Source: Larkinella soli (GTDB lineage Bacteria; Bacteroidota; Bacteroidia; Cytophagales; Spirosomataceae). From it: 64,000 nucleotides of DNA. Position 1 is the first letter of the stretch. Each line of letters begins with the position of its first letter. Both the position numbers and the translations under genes were made by a program. The stretch spans positions 62,001 to 126,000 of the forward strand of contig NZ_QTJY01000009.1 in the NCBI RefSeq assembly GCF_003703975.1, given 5' to 3'. Below are positions 34,470 to 43,600 of this stretch, piece by piece. The notes under the pieces were generated by a model, which searched no databases, had not been told where the DNA came from, and saw nothing but the letters and a program-made list of their open reading frames with translations.

Positions 34470-37400
34470 TTAAAAATTAAGCGTCACCCCCAGTGTATAC
34501 GTCCGCGCCTGCGGATAAACCCCGTAATCGCGGCCAAAGCCGACGGACGAGAACGGATCGGCGCTCACCTCGGGGTCGTAGCCCGAATAGTTGGTGAACG
34601 TGAGCAGGTTCTGGCCGGTCAGATACACCCGCACGTTGCTGATGCGGGCCGCCTTGAGGGCGTTGGCCGGCAGGTTGTAGGCGACGGTCAGGTTTTTCAG
34701 CCGGGTGTAGGTGCCGCTCTCCACGAAGCGGGTCGAAAACCGGTTGTTCTGGTTAGGGTCATAGCGCACGGCCCGCGGAATGTCGGTAGCCGTGTTGCCC
34801 GGCCGCCAGCGGTTCAGCACCTGCGTCGTCTGGTTGAAGGGATCGCTCATGCCTTCGATGCTCATCCGGTTCTGGTTGAAGATATCGTTGCCGTAGCTGC
34901 CCTGAAAAAGGACGCTCAGCTCGAACCCCCGGTAGGTCAGCGTGTTGGTCAGGCCGGCGAAGAACTTCGGGTTCGGGTTGCCGATCACCGTCCGGTCGCC
35001 GGCGTCGATGGTGCCGTCGCCGTTCAGGTCCGAAAACCGGATGTCGCCGGGCTGCGGGTTGTTGGGCTGGGTGGCGGCCCCGCGGATTTCGTCGGCCGAC
35101 TGGAAGAGGCCCTGCACCACATAGCCGTAGAAAGCCCCGAGCGGCTGCCCCTTGCGTGTGATCGTAAAGTCGCCGATAATCTGGCGCTCCACCTCCTGCC
35201 CCTGCTCATTGCGGAGGGTACCGATGTCGAGGACCTCGTTGCGGTTGAGGCTGAAGTTCAAATTCGTCGTCCAGTTGAAACCGCCCGGGTCCTCGCTCTG
35301 GATATTCGTGCTGTTGACGCCCAGTTCGATGCCCCGGTTCTGAACGGCGCCGATGTTCTGGATGATCTGCGGGTTCTGGGCGCCCGCGTTGAACGGCAGC
35401 GGCACGTTCGTCAGCAGGTCGGTGGTGCGTTTCAGGTAGGCGTCGAAGGTGACCGACAGCCGGTTATCGAACAGGCCCGCATCCAGCCCGACGTTCAGTT
35501 GTTTCGTGGTTTCCCACTTCAGCCGGTTGTTGCCGATCTGCTGCGGGGCAATCCCGCCCTGAATACCCCCCGAACCGGCGTAGTTGGCACCCGACGCGTA
35601 GGCGCTGAAACGCTGGTAGGCGCCGATCTCCTGGTTGCCGTTGGCCCCGTAGCTGATGCGCAGTTTCAGGTCGTTGAGGGCCTTGAGCTTCGGGAAAAAG
35701 GTCTCCCGCGAAATCCGCCACCCGAAGGAAGCCGCCGGGAAATAGCCGAAGCGGTTGCCCGGCGCAAACCGGCTCGACCCGTCGGCCCGGAGGCTGAGCG
35801 TCGCCAGATATTTTTCCTGGTAATTATAGATTGCCCGGGCAAAGAAGCTCAGCAGCCCCCACTGGTCCTGGTAGCTGGAGGGCGCCGAAAACTGCGTTCC
35901 GGCCGACAGATACGGTACCGCGTTGGACGGGAAGCCCGACACCGACGCGCTGGACGTGAACCGGTCCGACTCCTGCACCGACTGCCCTGCGAGCAGCGTC
36001 AGGTTGTGATCCCGGCCCAGTTCGGGATAAAACGTCAGCGTGTTCTCCCAGAGCCAGATCACCTGCTGGTTGGTGGCCGTGCGGGCGCTGCCGCGCGTGG
36101 CCGGGCCGGCGTTCTGCGTCCCCGGGTAATCGCGGGTGATGAACTGGTTTTCGAGCTGCGTCCGGAAATCGAGGCCCAGCGAACTGCGCAGGACAAGGTT
36201 TTTCAGGATATCCAGTTCGGCGTAGACGTTGCCGATGGCCTGGTAGATGAGCGCCCGGTTGTTGGTTTCGAGCAGGTTCCCGACGGGGTTGTCGAGTTGC
36301 TGGAAGGGGTTGGTGCCGTAGCTGCCGTTGGGGTTCCGGACCGGGATGGTGGGAATCTGGGCCAGTGCTCCCAGCACCGTGCCGGAATTCTGAAGGCCCA
36401 GCTCGCTCCGGACGCTGGTGTTGTTGTTGGTGCGGCTCAGGTTGAGGCTCGTTCCCATCCGGAAGCGGTCGGTCATCTGCTGGTCGAGGTTCAGTTTAAA
36501 ATTATAGCGGTCGAAGCCCGAGTTCAGCAGAATCCCGCCCTGCCTGAAAAACCCGCCGGAGAGGTAGTATTTGGTCCGGTCGGTGCCTCCGCTCAGGCTG
36601 AGCTGGTAATTCTGGATGGGGCCGTTGCGGTAGACGGCGTCCTGCCAGTCCGTATTGTACGGGATGGAGTCGAGGTTGGTAAAGGGAGTCCGGTTGCCGG
36701 CAGCCGTCTCGGCCTCGTTGAAATAGTCGGCGAACTGCCGCGCATCGAGCATAGGGATTTTTTTTCGCAGCTGCTGGATGCCGTAGTAGACGTTCAGGCT
36801 GATCTGCGGTTTGCCGGTGCGGCCCCGCTTGGTCGTAATCACGACGACCCCGTTGGAGGCCCGCAGCCCGTAGATGGCCGCGGCAGCCGCGTCTTTCAGC
36901 ACGTCGATACTCTCGATGTCGTTCGGATTCAGCGTATTGAGGGGGTTGGGCCGCTGATTGCCGATGCCGAGTTCCTGCTCGTAGGTAGGCAGAATCTGCA
37001 CCCCGTCGACGACGTAGAGGGGTGAGTTGGTCAGGCTGATCGAGTTGTTGCCCCGGATGCGGATGTTGATCCCCGCGCCGGGCGCGCCGGACGGGGCCGT
37101 CACCTGAATCCCGGCGGCCTGTCCCTGCAGCGCCTGGTCGAACCCGGCCACGGGCTGGCGTTCGATGGCTTTGCTGCCCACCGAGGTCACGGCGGTGGTC
37201 AACTCCTGCCGGCGCTGGGTGCCGTAGCCGACCACGACCACTTCCGACAGGGCCTGCACGTCGGTGGCCAGGGTGACGTTGAGCGTCGTTCGTCCGTTCA
37301 GGGGAATTTCCTGCGTGACGAAACCGATGGAACTGAAAACAAGAGTCGTGTTGGGGTCGGGGGCCCGAAGGGAGTAGTTGCCGTTGACGTCCGTCGAAAT

Positions 37401-37586
37401 ACCGGTAGTGGTACCCCGGATGACCACGTTCACCCCGGGGAGCGTCTCCCCGGCCTCACTGGTTACCCTCCCGGTGATAGTCTGGGCCACCGCCGACCCG
37501 GCCGCCATAAACAGCAGCAGGGCGGAGAACAGACGAATGTGCACGAACCTGCGGACAAGCCCCTGCCGGAGTAATTGGTTTTCCAT
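34470..37586 (-). CDS. SusC/RagA family TonB-dependent transporter
   Basis: A 1038-residue outer-membrane transporter. After the signal (to about residue 34) comes a carboxypeptidase-D-like beta domain (TITGRVTSEAGETLPGVNVV, near 36-115), then the plug with LSEVVVVGYGTQRRQELTTA, the SusC signature IRIRGNNSISLTNSPLYVVD, and VLKDAAAAAIYGLRASNGVV. A 22-strand barrel follows; the C-terminus is SVGFGRDYGVYPQARTYTLG followed by a terminal Phe. It has no STN domain, unlike the other SusC here, so it is probably not controlled by a FecR anti-sigma factor. It heads the SusC-SusD-GH30 unit. Confidence 0.95.
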   Translation of the reverse strand: MENQLLRQGLVRRFVHIRLFSALLLFMAAGSAVAQTITGRVTSEAGETLPGVNVVIRGTTTGISTDVNGNYSLRAPDPNTTLVFSSIGFVTQEIPLNGRTTLNVTLATDVQALSEVVVVGYGTQRRQELTTAVTSVGSKAIERQPVAGFDQALQGQAAGIQVTAPSGAPGAGINIRIRGNNSISLTNSPLYVVDGVQILPTYEQELGIGNQRPNPLNTLNPNDIESIDVLKDAAAAAIYGLRASNGVVVITTKRGRTGKPQISLNVYYGIQQLRKKIPMLDARQFADYFNEAETAAGNRTPFTNLDSIPYNTDWQDAVYRNGPIQNYQLSLSGGTDRTKYYLSGGFFRQGGILLNSGFDRYNFKLNLDQQMTDRFRMGTSLNLSRTNNNTSVRSELGLQNSGTVLGALAQIPTIPVRNPNGSYGTNPFQQLDNPVGNLLETNNRALIYQAIGNVYAELDILKNLVLRSSLGLDFRTQLENQFITRDYPGTQNAGPATRGSARTATNQQVIWLWENTLTFYPELGRDHNLTLLAGQSVQESDRFTSSASVSGFPSNAVPYLSAGTQFSAPSSYQDQWGLLSFFARAIYNYQEKYLATLSLRADGSSRFAPGNRFGYFPAASFGWRISRETFFPKLKALNDLKLRISYGANGNQEIGAYQRFSAYASGANYAGSGGIQGGIAPQQIGNNRLKWETTKQLNVGLDAGLFDNRLSVTFDAYLKRTTDLLTNVPLPFNAGAQNPQIIQNIGAVQNRGIELGVNSTNIQSEDPGGFNWTTNLNFSLNRNEVLDIGTLRNEQGQEVERQIIGDFTITRKGQPLGAFYGYVVQGLFQSADEIRGAATQPNNPQPGDIRFSDLNGDGTIDAGDRTVIGNPNPKFFAGLTNTLTYRGFELSVLFQGSYGNDIFNQNRMSIEGMSDPFNQTTQVLNRWRPGNTATDIPRAVRYDPNQNNRFSTRFVESGTYTRLKNLTVAYNLPANALKAARISNVRVYLTGQNLLTFTNYSGYDPEVSADPFSSVGFGRDYGVYPQARTYTLGVTLNF

Positions 37587-37694
37587 AACGTAAAAAATAG
37601 TTTACTGATTAGGGTTAACCGATTGTTCGGGAAAGGCGGCACTATTTCTTCAAAAAGAGAGGGTCCGGCCCCCGGCCGCAATCGGTGATTTTTT

Positions 37695-37711
37695 TTGGAA
37701 AAAACTTCCAA
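37695..37711. promoter_or_regulatory. Dyad between divergent susC and hypothetical gene
   Basis: TTGGAA (37695-37700) and TTCCAA (37706-37711) form a perfect 6-base inverted repeat with a five-base spacer. It lies 109 bp before the SusC start and 62 bp before the start at 37774. It could be an operator for either gene; this rests on position and symmetry only. Confidence 0.3.
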
Positions 37712-37773
37712 CATCCTCAATTCTCGGCAGGTTATAAGGACAATATTGGGAATACGACATTGAATTGAGGAGG

Positions 37774-38436
37774 ATGAAAACGTGGAGCATCGTAATCCTG
37801 ATGGTCGGGATTACTGCGGGGGTCGGCCAGGCCGGAGCCCCGCCTTATCTGAAGTGGAATTCCGGTTTGATCAGCCTGACCGACGGACGGCAGCTTGAGG
37901 GGGAAGTCAATTACAACTGGAAGGCGGAAGTGGTGCTGTATCATTGCCCCGACGGCCGGGTACAGAGTTTTACGGCGGATCAGGTCAGTCAGTTCCGTTT
38001 CTTCGACGAAAACCGGGGCGGCCACCGCCGGTTTCTGGCCCTCAGCGGGCCGGGCGTCGCCGGAACCGGCCGCAAGCTGTTTATGGAAGAGGTCGTTTCG
38101 GGGGCCATGCCCGTCTACCGGCGTCTGCGCCACCAGTGGTACCTCTTCAAACTGAACACCCTGAATCAGTACGGCGACGATACCAGCCTTTCCAGGAACA
38201 CCGACAATTTTCGATACTACGTGATGCTGAACAATACGTTTACCGATCTGAATGATTTCGAACGGGCCATCTGGCCCTGGATGGTAAAGGAATTCAAAAC
38301 CGACCTCAAACGATATCGGGCCACTACCGAGTCACGGATGTCCGGGACGTTTGCGCGGCTCCAGGTCATCATGCGCTACAATTTTCTGGAACAACGCGGG
38401 GACCGGACGGCTTTTCTGGGGCCGCAGGCTCATTAA
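37774..38436 (+). CDS. Secreted hypothetical protein
   Basis: A 220-residue protein starting MKTWSIVILMVGITAGVGQA, with a clear signal peptide cleaved near residue 20-22. An alternative TTG start three codons upstream is less likely. The mature protein begins with a short beta-rich segment, LISLTDGRQLEGEVNYNWKA and VLYHCPDGRVQSFTADQVSQ, similar to small surface-exposed beta proteins of Cytophagales, and ends in a mostly helical part. No catalytic motif seen. It is divergent from SusC. Confidence 0.7.
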   Translation: MKTWSIVILMVGITAGVGQAGAPPYLKWNSGLISLTDGRQLEGEVNYNWKAEVVLYHCPDGRVQSFTADQVSQFRFFDENRGGHRRFLALSGPGVAGTGRKLFMEEVVSGAMPVYRRLRHQWYLFKLNTLNQYGDDTSLSRNTDNFRYYVMLNNTFTDLNDFERAIWPWMVKEFKTDLKRYRATTESRMSGTFARLQVIMRYNFLEQRGDRTAFLGPQAH

Positions 38437-38440
38437 TCCG

Positions 38441-38471
38441 GGCGGCTCCCGGCCGAAAACCGGGAGCCGCC
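38441..38471. terminator. Hairpin after the secreted hypothetical gene
   Basis: GGCGGCTCCCGG (38441-38452) pairs with CCGGGAGCCGCC (38460-38471) over a CCGAAAA loop. It starts 5 bp after the stop of the gene at 37774-38436. There is no T-run, so termination is plausible rather than certain. Confidence 0.5.
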
Positions 38472-38506
38472 GTTGTACAGGATTGATCGTTTAAACCGTT
38501 ACCGAG

Positions 38507-38758
38507 ATGAAAAAGCCGTTGAGCACCGAGGAATTGCGCAGGGACATCGACCAGGGTCGGCAGAAAAGCCATGCCGACGATACCGACCCGGATGAAAAAC
38601 GAAACGTTCCGGAAGATGGCCCGAGCGGAGAAAATACGGAGAATGGGGGCGAGCGGGGCGGTGGCCTCTGGACCAGCGGAGGCTTCGTCACCAGCGGAGA
38701 GAGCTACCACGGCTACGACGGCGAATCCGATGGGGAGAAGCAGGAGGACAAGGACTGA
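38507..38758 (+). CDS. Small acidic hypothetical protein
   Basis: An 83-residue, strongly hydrophilic and probably disordered protein starting MKKPLSTEELRRDIDQGRQK, then rich in Asp, Glu and Gly (NVPEDGPSGENTENGGERGG) and ending DGEKQEDKD. The start follows GTTACCGAG. Its last 46 bp overlap the 3' end of the flavin oxidoreductase on the other strand. Other frames here give arginine- or proline-rich products, so this frame is the best candidate, but it could be spurious. Confidence 0.5.
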   Translation: MKKPLSTEELRRDIDQGRQKSHADDTDPDEKRNVPEDGPSGENTENGGERGGGLWTSGGFVTSGESYHGYDGESDGEKQEDKD

Positions 38759-39870
38759 GCCTCCGCCGTTTCCCGGAAATACACCCGGGTGTTGTCCAGA
38801 CTGACCGAGGGTTTGATCATCTTCGGATGGAACGGCACCAGGGCCTTACCCCACCGGACCTTCTCCGGAAAATCCGGGTTGGCGATGGCCGCCCGTCCGA
38901 TCGACAGCAGATCGGCCTGGCCGGTGGTCAGGAGGGTTTCGGCCAGCGACAGATCGTGGAGGCCGCCGTTGGCGATCACCGGAACGTTCAGCATCTGCCG
39001 GGCAATCCCGGTCGACGACCGGCCGTCGGCGTAAAGTGATTCCCGTTTCCAGCTCCCGCCCTCCGCTGCCAGGTGGAGGTAATCGGGAGCTGCTTTTTTT
39101 ACCTCCCGAAAGACCGCTTCGGCCATCGCCGGCCCTTCTTCCCAGCGGTAGCTCAGATGGTTGACCTTGCTTTCCGACAGCCGCAGGCCCACGATGAAAC
39201 CGGCCGGAACGGCCTGCCGGACGGCCGTCAGCACCTCCGCCGTGAACCGGAACCGATTTTCGACCGAACCGCCGTACCGGTCGGTGCGGTGGTTGGTATA
39301 GGCCGTCAGAAACTGGTCGGGCAGGTAGCCGTTGGCGCCGTGGATTTCCACCCCGTCGAAACCGGCGGCTACCGCGTTGCGGGCGGCCTGCACGTAGCAG
39401 TCGACGGCGGTTTGGATGTCGTCGGGCGTCATGGCGGCCGGCATCCGGAAGGCGTCGTAGCCGCCCGAGGAGGCCGAGGGCTTTCCGAGGGGTTGCAGGG
39501 TTGAAGGGGCCAGCGTGTGTTCCAGCACCTGCGACAGGGCTCCCGCGTGCATCAGCTGGGCCAGAAAAACCGTGCCGTGCCGGCGCACCCGCCCGGTGAT
39601 CTTCCGCCAGCCCTCCACCTGCTGCGGGGTGACGAGGCCGGGCTGGTTCGGGTTGGCGACGGACGCGACGAGGTCGGTATAGAGGCCCTCGCTGATGACG
39701 GCGGCAAAACCGCCTTCGGCAAAGGCTTCATAATAGGCGCCCATGGCGTCGGTGGGCACCCCGTCGGCGGTTGCGCTGACGCGGGTCATGGGGGCGACGA
39801 CGAATCGGTTGTTCAGACGGCGGCCGCCGACGGTGACCGTGTCGAAGAAGGAAGGAAGTGTGCGGCTCAT
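38713..39870 (-). CDS. Old Yellow Enzyme family NADH:flavin oxidoreductase
   Basis: A 385-residue FMN enzyme with a TIM barrel. It starts MSRTLPSFFDTVTVGGRRLN and has RFVVAPMTRVSATADGVPTD, FLAQLMHAGALSQVLEHTLA, the active-site block GFDGVEIHGANGYLPDQFLT and the family signature DRYGGSVENRFRFTAEVLTA, then NVPVIANGGLHDLSLAETLL and DLLSIGRAAIANPDFPEKVR for FMN phosphate binding. There is no C-terminal 4Fe-4S/NADPH extension. It reduces activated alkenes or nitro groups with NAD(P)H. A Crp/Fnr-type regulator lies 86 bp upstream on the same strand and repeats in the gap suggest regulation. Confidence 0.93.
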   Translation of the reverse strand: MSRTLPSFFDTVTVGGRRLNNRFVVAPMTRVSATADGVPTDAMGAYYEAFAEGGFAAVISEGLYTDLVASVANPNQPGLVTPQQVEGWRKITGRVRRHGTVFLAQLMHAGALSQVLEHTLAPSTLQPLGKPSASSGGYDAFRMPAAMTPDDIQTAVDCYVQAARNAVAAGFDGVEIHGANGYLPDQFLTAYTNHRTDRYGGSVENRFRFTAEVLTAVRQAVPAGFIVGLRLSESKVNHLSYRWEEGPAMAEAVFREVKKAAPDYLHLAAEGGSWKRESLYADGRSSTGIARQMLNVPVIANGGLHDLSLAETLLTTGQADLLSIGRAAIANPDFPEKVRWGKALVPFHPKMIKPSVSLDNTRVYFRETAEAQSLSSCFSPSDSPS

Positions 39871-39921
39871 AAACCGGGTCGTTTGTTCACTGCAAAACTC
39901 CGGTTCGGGGACCGCATTTCG

Positions 39922-39960
39922 CTGAACCCAGGTTAAGAAATCCGCTAAAACCAGGTTTAG
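39922..39960. promoter_or_regulatory. Pair of 16-bp direct repeats upstream of the flavin oxidoreductase
   Basis: CTGAACCCAGGTTAAG (39922-39937) and CTAAAACCAGGTTTAG (39945-39960) match at 13 of 16 positions and are spaced 23 bp start to start, about two helical turns. The second copy is itself nearly palindromic (CTAAAACC and GGTTTAG around one A). They lie 52-90 bp upstream of the oxidoreductase start and run into the stop of the Crp/Fnr gene. A binding site for that regulator is the obvious guess. Confidence 0.45.
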
Positions 39961-40535
39961 AAACCGGCCTGTTCTCTCCGCAGGCGGCTCAGGAAAACCG
40001 GCGTGATGCCGAGGAAAGCCGCAATGTCTTTCAGCGGAATCCGCTGCGCGATCTGGGGGTAGGTCGTCAGAAACCGCTCATACCGCTCGCGGGCGGGCAG
40101 GCTCAGGTCGGCGATGACGCGCCGGGAGGTGGCGATGAGAGCGTTTTCGTTCAGCATCCGGAAGAAGGTCTCCATTTTCGGAACTTCCCGGTAGAGCTGC
40201 TCCAGACCCGGCTGGTCGATTACCAGCAGCGTGACGGGTTCGAGGGCTTCTATGCTGATGGTGGAGGGCGTGTGGTGCAGAAAACTGTCGAGGTCGCCGG
40301 CCCACCAGTCCTCTACGGAAAACCGCAGGATGTGGTCGTCGCCCCGCTCGTCGGTATGGTAGGATTTCAGACAACCGCCGACCACGAAACTCTCGTAACG
40401 GCACACTTCGCCCTGCTGAAGCAGAAACTGCCGGCGCTTCAGTTTCCGGACATGAAAAAACGGCATGGTGGCGGCAAACTCCTCGTCCGTCAGCGGTATT
40501 TTTCGTTCGATATGGCTTCTCAGCGCGTCTTGCAT
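39957..40535 (-). CDS. Crp/Fnr family regulator (cyclic nucleotide-binding fold)
   Basis: A 192-residue protein. The N-terminal cyclic-nucleotide-binding-like beta roll covers residues 20-115 (LKRRQFLLQQGEVCRYESFV; VVGGCLKSYHTDERGDDHIL). A dimer helix follows, then a short helix-turn-helix at the C-terminus (RIPLKDIAAFLGITPVFLSR). The glutamate and arginine that bind cAMP are not clearly kept, as in many Bacteroidota members. It lies upstream of the flavin oxidoreductase on the same strand. Confidence 0.88.
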   Translation of the reverse strand: MQDALRSHIERKIPLTDEEFAATMPFFHVRKLKRRQFLLQQGEVCRYESFVVGGCLKSYHTDERGDDHILRFSVEDWWAGDLDSFLHHTPSTISIEALEPVTLLVIDQPGLEQLYREVPKMETFFRMLNENALIATSRRVIADLSLPARERYERFLTTYPQIAQRIPLKDIAAFLGITPVFLSRLRREQAGF

Positions 40536-40680
40536 ACCTCTCTGGTGCTCTCTCCCGGAAAGGAAGTGAAACGGATCTTATTATACCAAGTATTTCCAGT
40601 ACAAAATTTCCTTTTTAAATTGCTGTGGCTCCCGACGAATCCTGCCCGACAGCCGCCCCATATCCTAAAAACCTGTGGTT

Positions 40681-43600
40681 ATGAAATTGTTTTCTGCCGG
40701 AAAAAGCGGCTTTCTCAGTTTGCTCGTCCTTCTCGGACTGGTGCTGATGACCGACACCGCTTTTCAGACCGGAGCTTCCAACCCGTTGAAAATCAATTCC
40801 GGTTCCCGAATCGTTCTGTTGGGAAACAATCTGGGTTCCCGCATGATGAACTACGATCATTTCGAAACCGAGATGCATCTGCGGTATCCGGATGCCCGCC
40901 TGTTCATCCGTAATATGTGCGACGGGGGCGACACGCCGGGCTTCCGGCCCCACGCCAGCCGGTTCAACCCCTGGGCGTTTCCCGGCGCGGAGAAATTCCA
41001 GACCGAACTGGCGACGCCCTCCGAGAGCGAAGGCCACTTCGAGTCGCCCGACCAGTGGCTGACCCGCCTGAAAACCGACATCATCATCGCCTTCTTCGGC
41101 TATAACGAATCCTTCCAGGGCAAAGCCGGGCTGGAAAACTACAAGGCCGAACTGGATGCCTTTATCAAACATACGCTGAATCAGAAATACAACGGCAGCG
41201 CGGCCCCGCAGCTCGCCATCGTGTCGCCCATCGCCTTCGAGGACCTCACCGACCGGTATGACCTGCCCAACGGAAAAGCCGAGAACGAAAACCTGGCGAT
41301 GTATGCCAAAGCCATGAAGGAGGTCGCCGAGCGCAACAAGGTGCTGTTCGTCGACGCCTTCACACCCTCGAAGCAGTGGTACGACGCCACCCCCGAGCCG
41401 CTGACCATCGACGGCTTCCAGCTTACCGAAGGCGGTTACCGCAAGTTTGGTCCGCTGCTCGCCGATCAGGTATTCGGCAAGGCACCGGCCAAAGCCGAAG
41501 CGAACCGGAAGCAGGTGTACGCAGCGGTGCTGGAAAAGGACTGGATGTGGCACAACGACTTCAAGATTCCGAACGGCGTCCACGTCTACGGCCGTCGCTA
41601 TAACCCCTTCGGCCCGGACAACTACCCCGCCGAGATCGAGAAAATCCGTCAGATGACGGCCAACCGCGACACCGCCGTCTGGCTGGCGGTGCAGGGCAAA
41701 ACGATGGACCTCGCGGCCGCCGACGCCCGCACCCGCGCCCTGCCCACCGTCAAAACCAACTACAACCCCGAGAAGAACGGCAGCCTGAACTACCTCTACG
41801 GCCGGGAGGCCCTTGCCAAACTGAAGGTGCCGGAAGGGTATAAGATCGAGCTGTTTGCCTCCGAGCAGGAGTTTCCGGACCTGGCCAAACCCATGCAGAT
41901 GTCGTTCGATAACAAGGGGCGGCTCTGGGTGGCCTGTATGCCGAGCTATCCGCACTATAAGCCCGGCGACCCGAAACCGAACGACAAGATTCTCATTCTG
42001 GAAGATACCGACAATGACGGCAAGGCCGACAAACAGACGGTTTTCGCGGACCAGCTGCACCTGCCGCTGGGCTTCGAGATCGCGCCCGAGGGCGTTTATG
42101 TCTCGCAGGGAACCAACCTGAAAATCTTCGTCGATACGAACGGCGACGACCGGGCCGACCGCAGCGAAATCCTGCTGAGCGGCTACGACGACCACGATAC
42201 GCACCACAACAGTCATGCCTTCACGGCCGACCCCTCAGGGGCCATCTACTCGGGCGAGGGCGTGTTCCTGCACACCAACGTCGAGACGCCCTACGGACCC
42301 GTCCGGGCGTCCAACGGCGGTTTTTACCGCTACAGCCCGCAGCTGCACAAGCTGGAGCGCACTGCCCAGCTTGCCATTCCGAACCCCTGGGGCATCGCCT
42401 TCGACGACTGGGGCCAGCCCTTCTTCGCCGAGACCTCCAGCCCGGATTTTCGCTGGATGATGCCCGGCTCGGTGCTGCCTCGTTACGGCGAGTCGACGCA
42501 TAAGTCGAAGCAGCTGATCGAGGAGGCCCACCGGGTGCGGCCGACCTCGGGCGTCGAGTTCGTATCGAGCCGCCACTTCCCCGATGAGGTGCAGGGCGAT
42601 TTTCTGATCAACAACACCATCGGCTTCCTCGGAACGAAGATGCACACACTGAAGGACGACGGCACCGGTTACAAAAGCAACCACCGCATGGACCTGATCG
42701 TGAGCGAAGACCGAAACTTCCGGCCGGTGGACATGGAGTTTGCGCCGGACGGCTCGCTGTACGTCATCGACTGGCACAACATCCTGATCGGACACATGCA
42801 GCATAACGCCCGCGACCCCCTGCGCGACCACTCCCACGGCCGCGTCTACCGGATCACCTATCCGTCGCGGCCGCTGGTGAAACCCGCCAAAGTGGCCGGC
42901 GCTTCGGTGGACGAATTGCTCGACAACCTGAAGCTGCCCGAATACCGCACCCGCTACCGCACCCGCCGGGAGCTGCGTGGCCGGAAGGCGGGCGAGGTGC
43001 TGCCGAAAGTGAGCGCCTGGGTGGCGAAGCTCGATAAGAACGACCCGCGTTACGAACACCACCTGCTCGAAGCCCTCTGGGTCACCTGGGGTTTGAACAA
43101 GGTCGATCAGAAACTGCTGAAGCAGGTGCTGAAGGCGAAGGATTATCACGCCCGGGCCGCGGCCGTGATGGTGACGCGCTACACCGGCCACCAGGTACCC
43201 GACCAGGCCGATCTGCTGATGCAGGCCGTGCGCGACGACAACAGCCGGGTGCGGCTGACGGCTATTGTGGCGGCTTCGTGGCTCGGGAAGGAGAAAGGCA
43301 TGCCCATCCTGACGGCCGCCCTCGATAAACCGCTCGACGACTGGATGAAGCCCGCCCACGAAGCCGCCGTCGCCCACCTGAACGATCAGCCTGTGAAGAA
43401 GGCGAAGGAGGTGGCCCAGACCTCCAACCTGCGCGGGGCGGAACTGGAACTGCATACGCTCGGTAAGGAAATCTTCGCGCGGGAGGGCTACTGCATCACC
43501 TGCCACCAGCCGGACGGCAAGGGGCTTCCGGCTTCCGGATTTCCTCCGCTTTCGGGCGTCAAGTGGGTGCAGGGCAATGAGGAGCGGCTCATCAAGATCG

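Noticed and set aside
34374-37025. 883-codon + strand frame opposite SusC
   Set aside because: Shadow of the SusC gene; low-complexity composition and no start signal.
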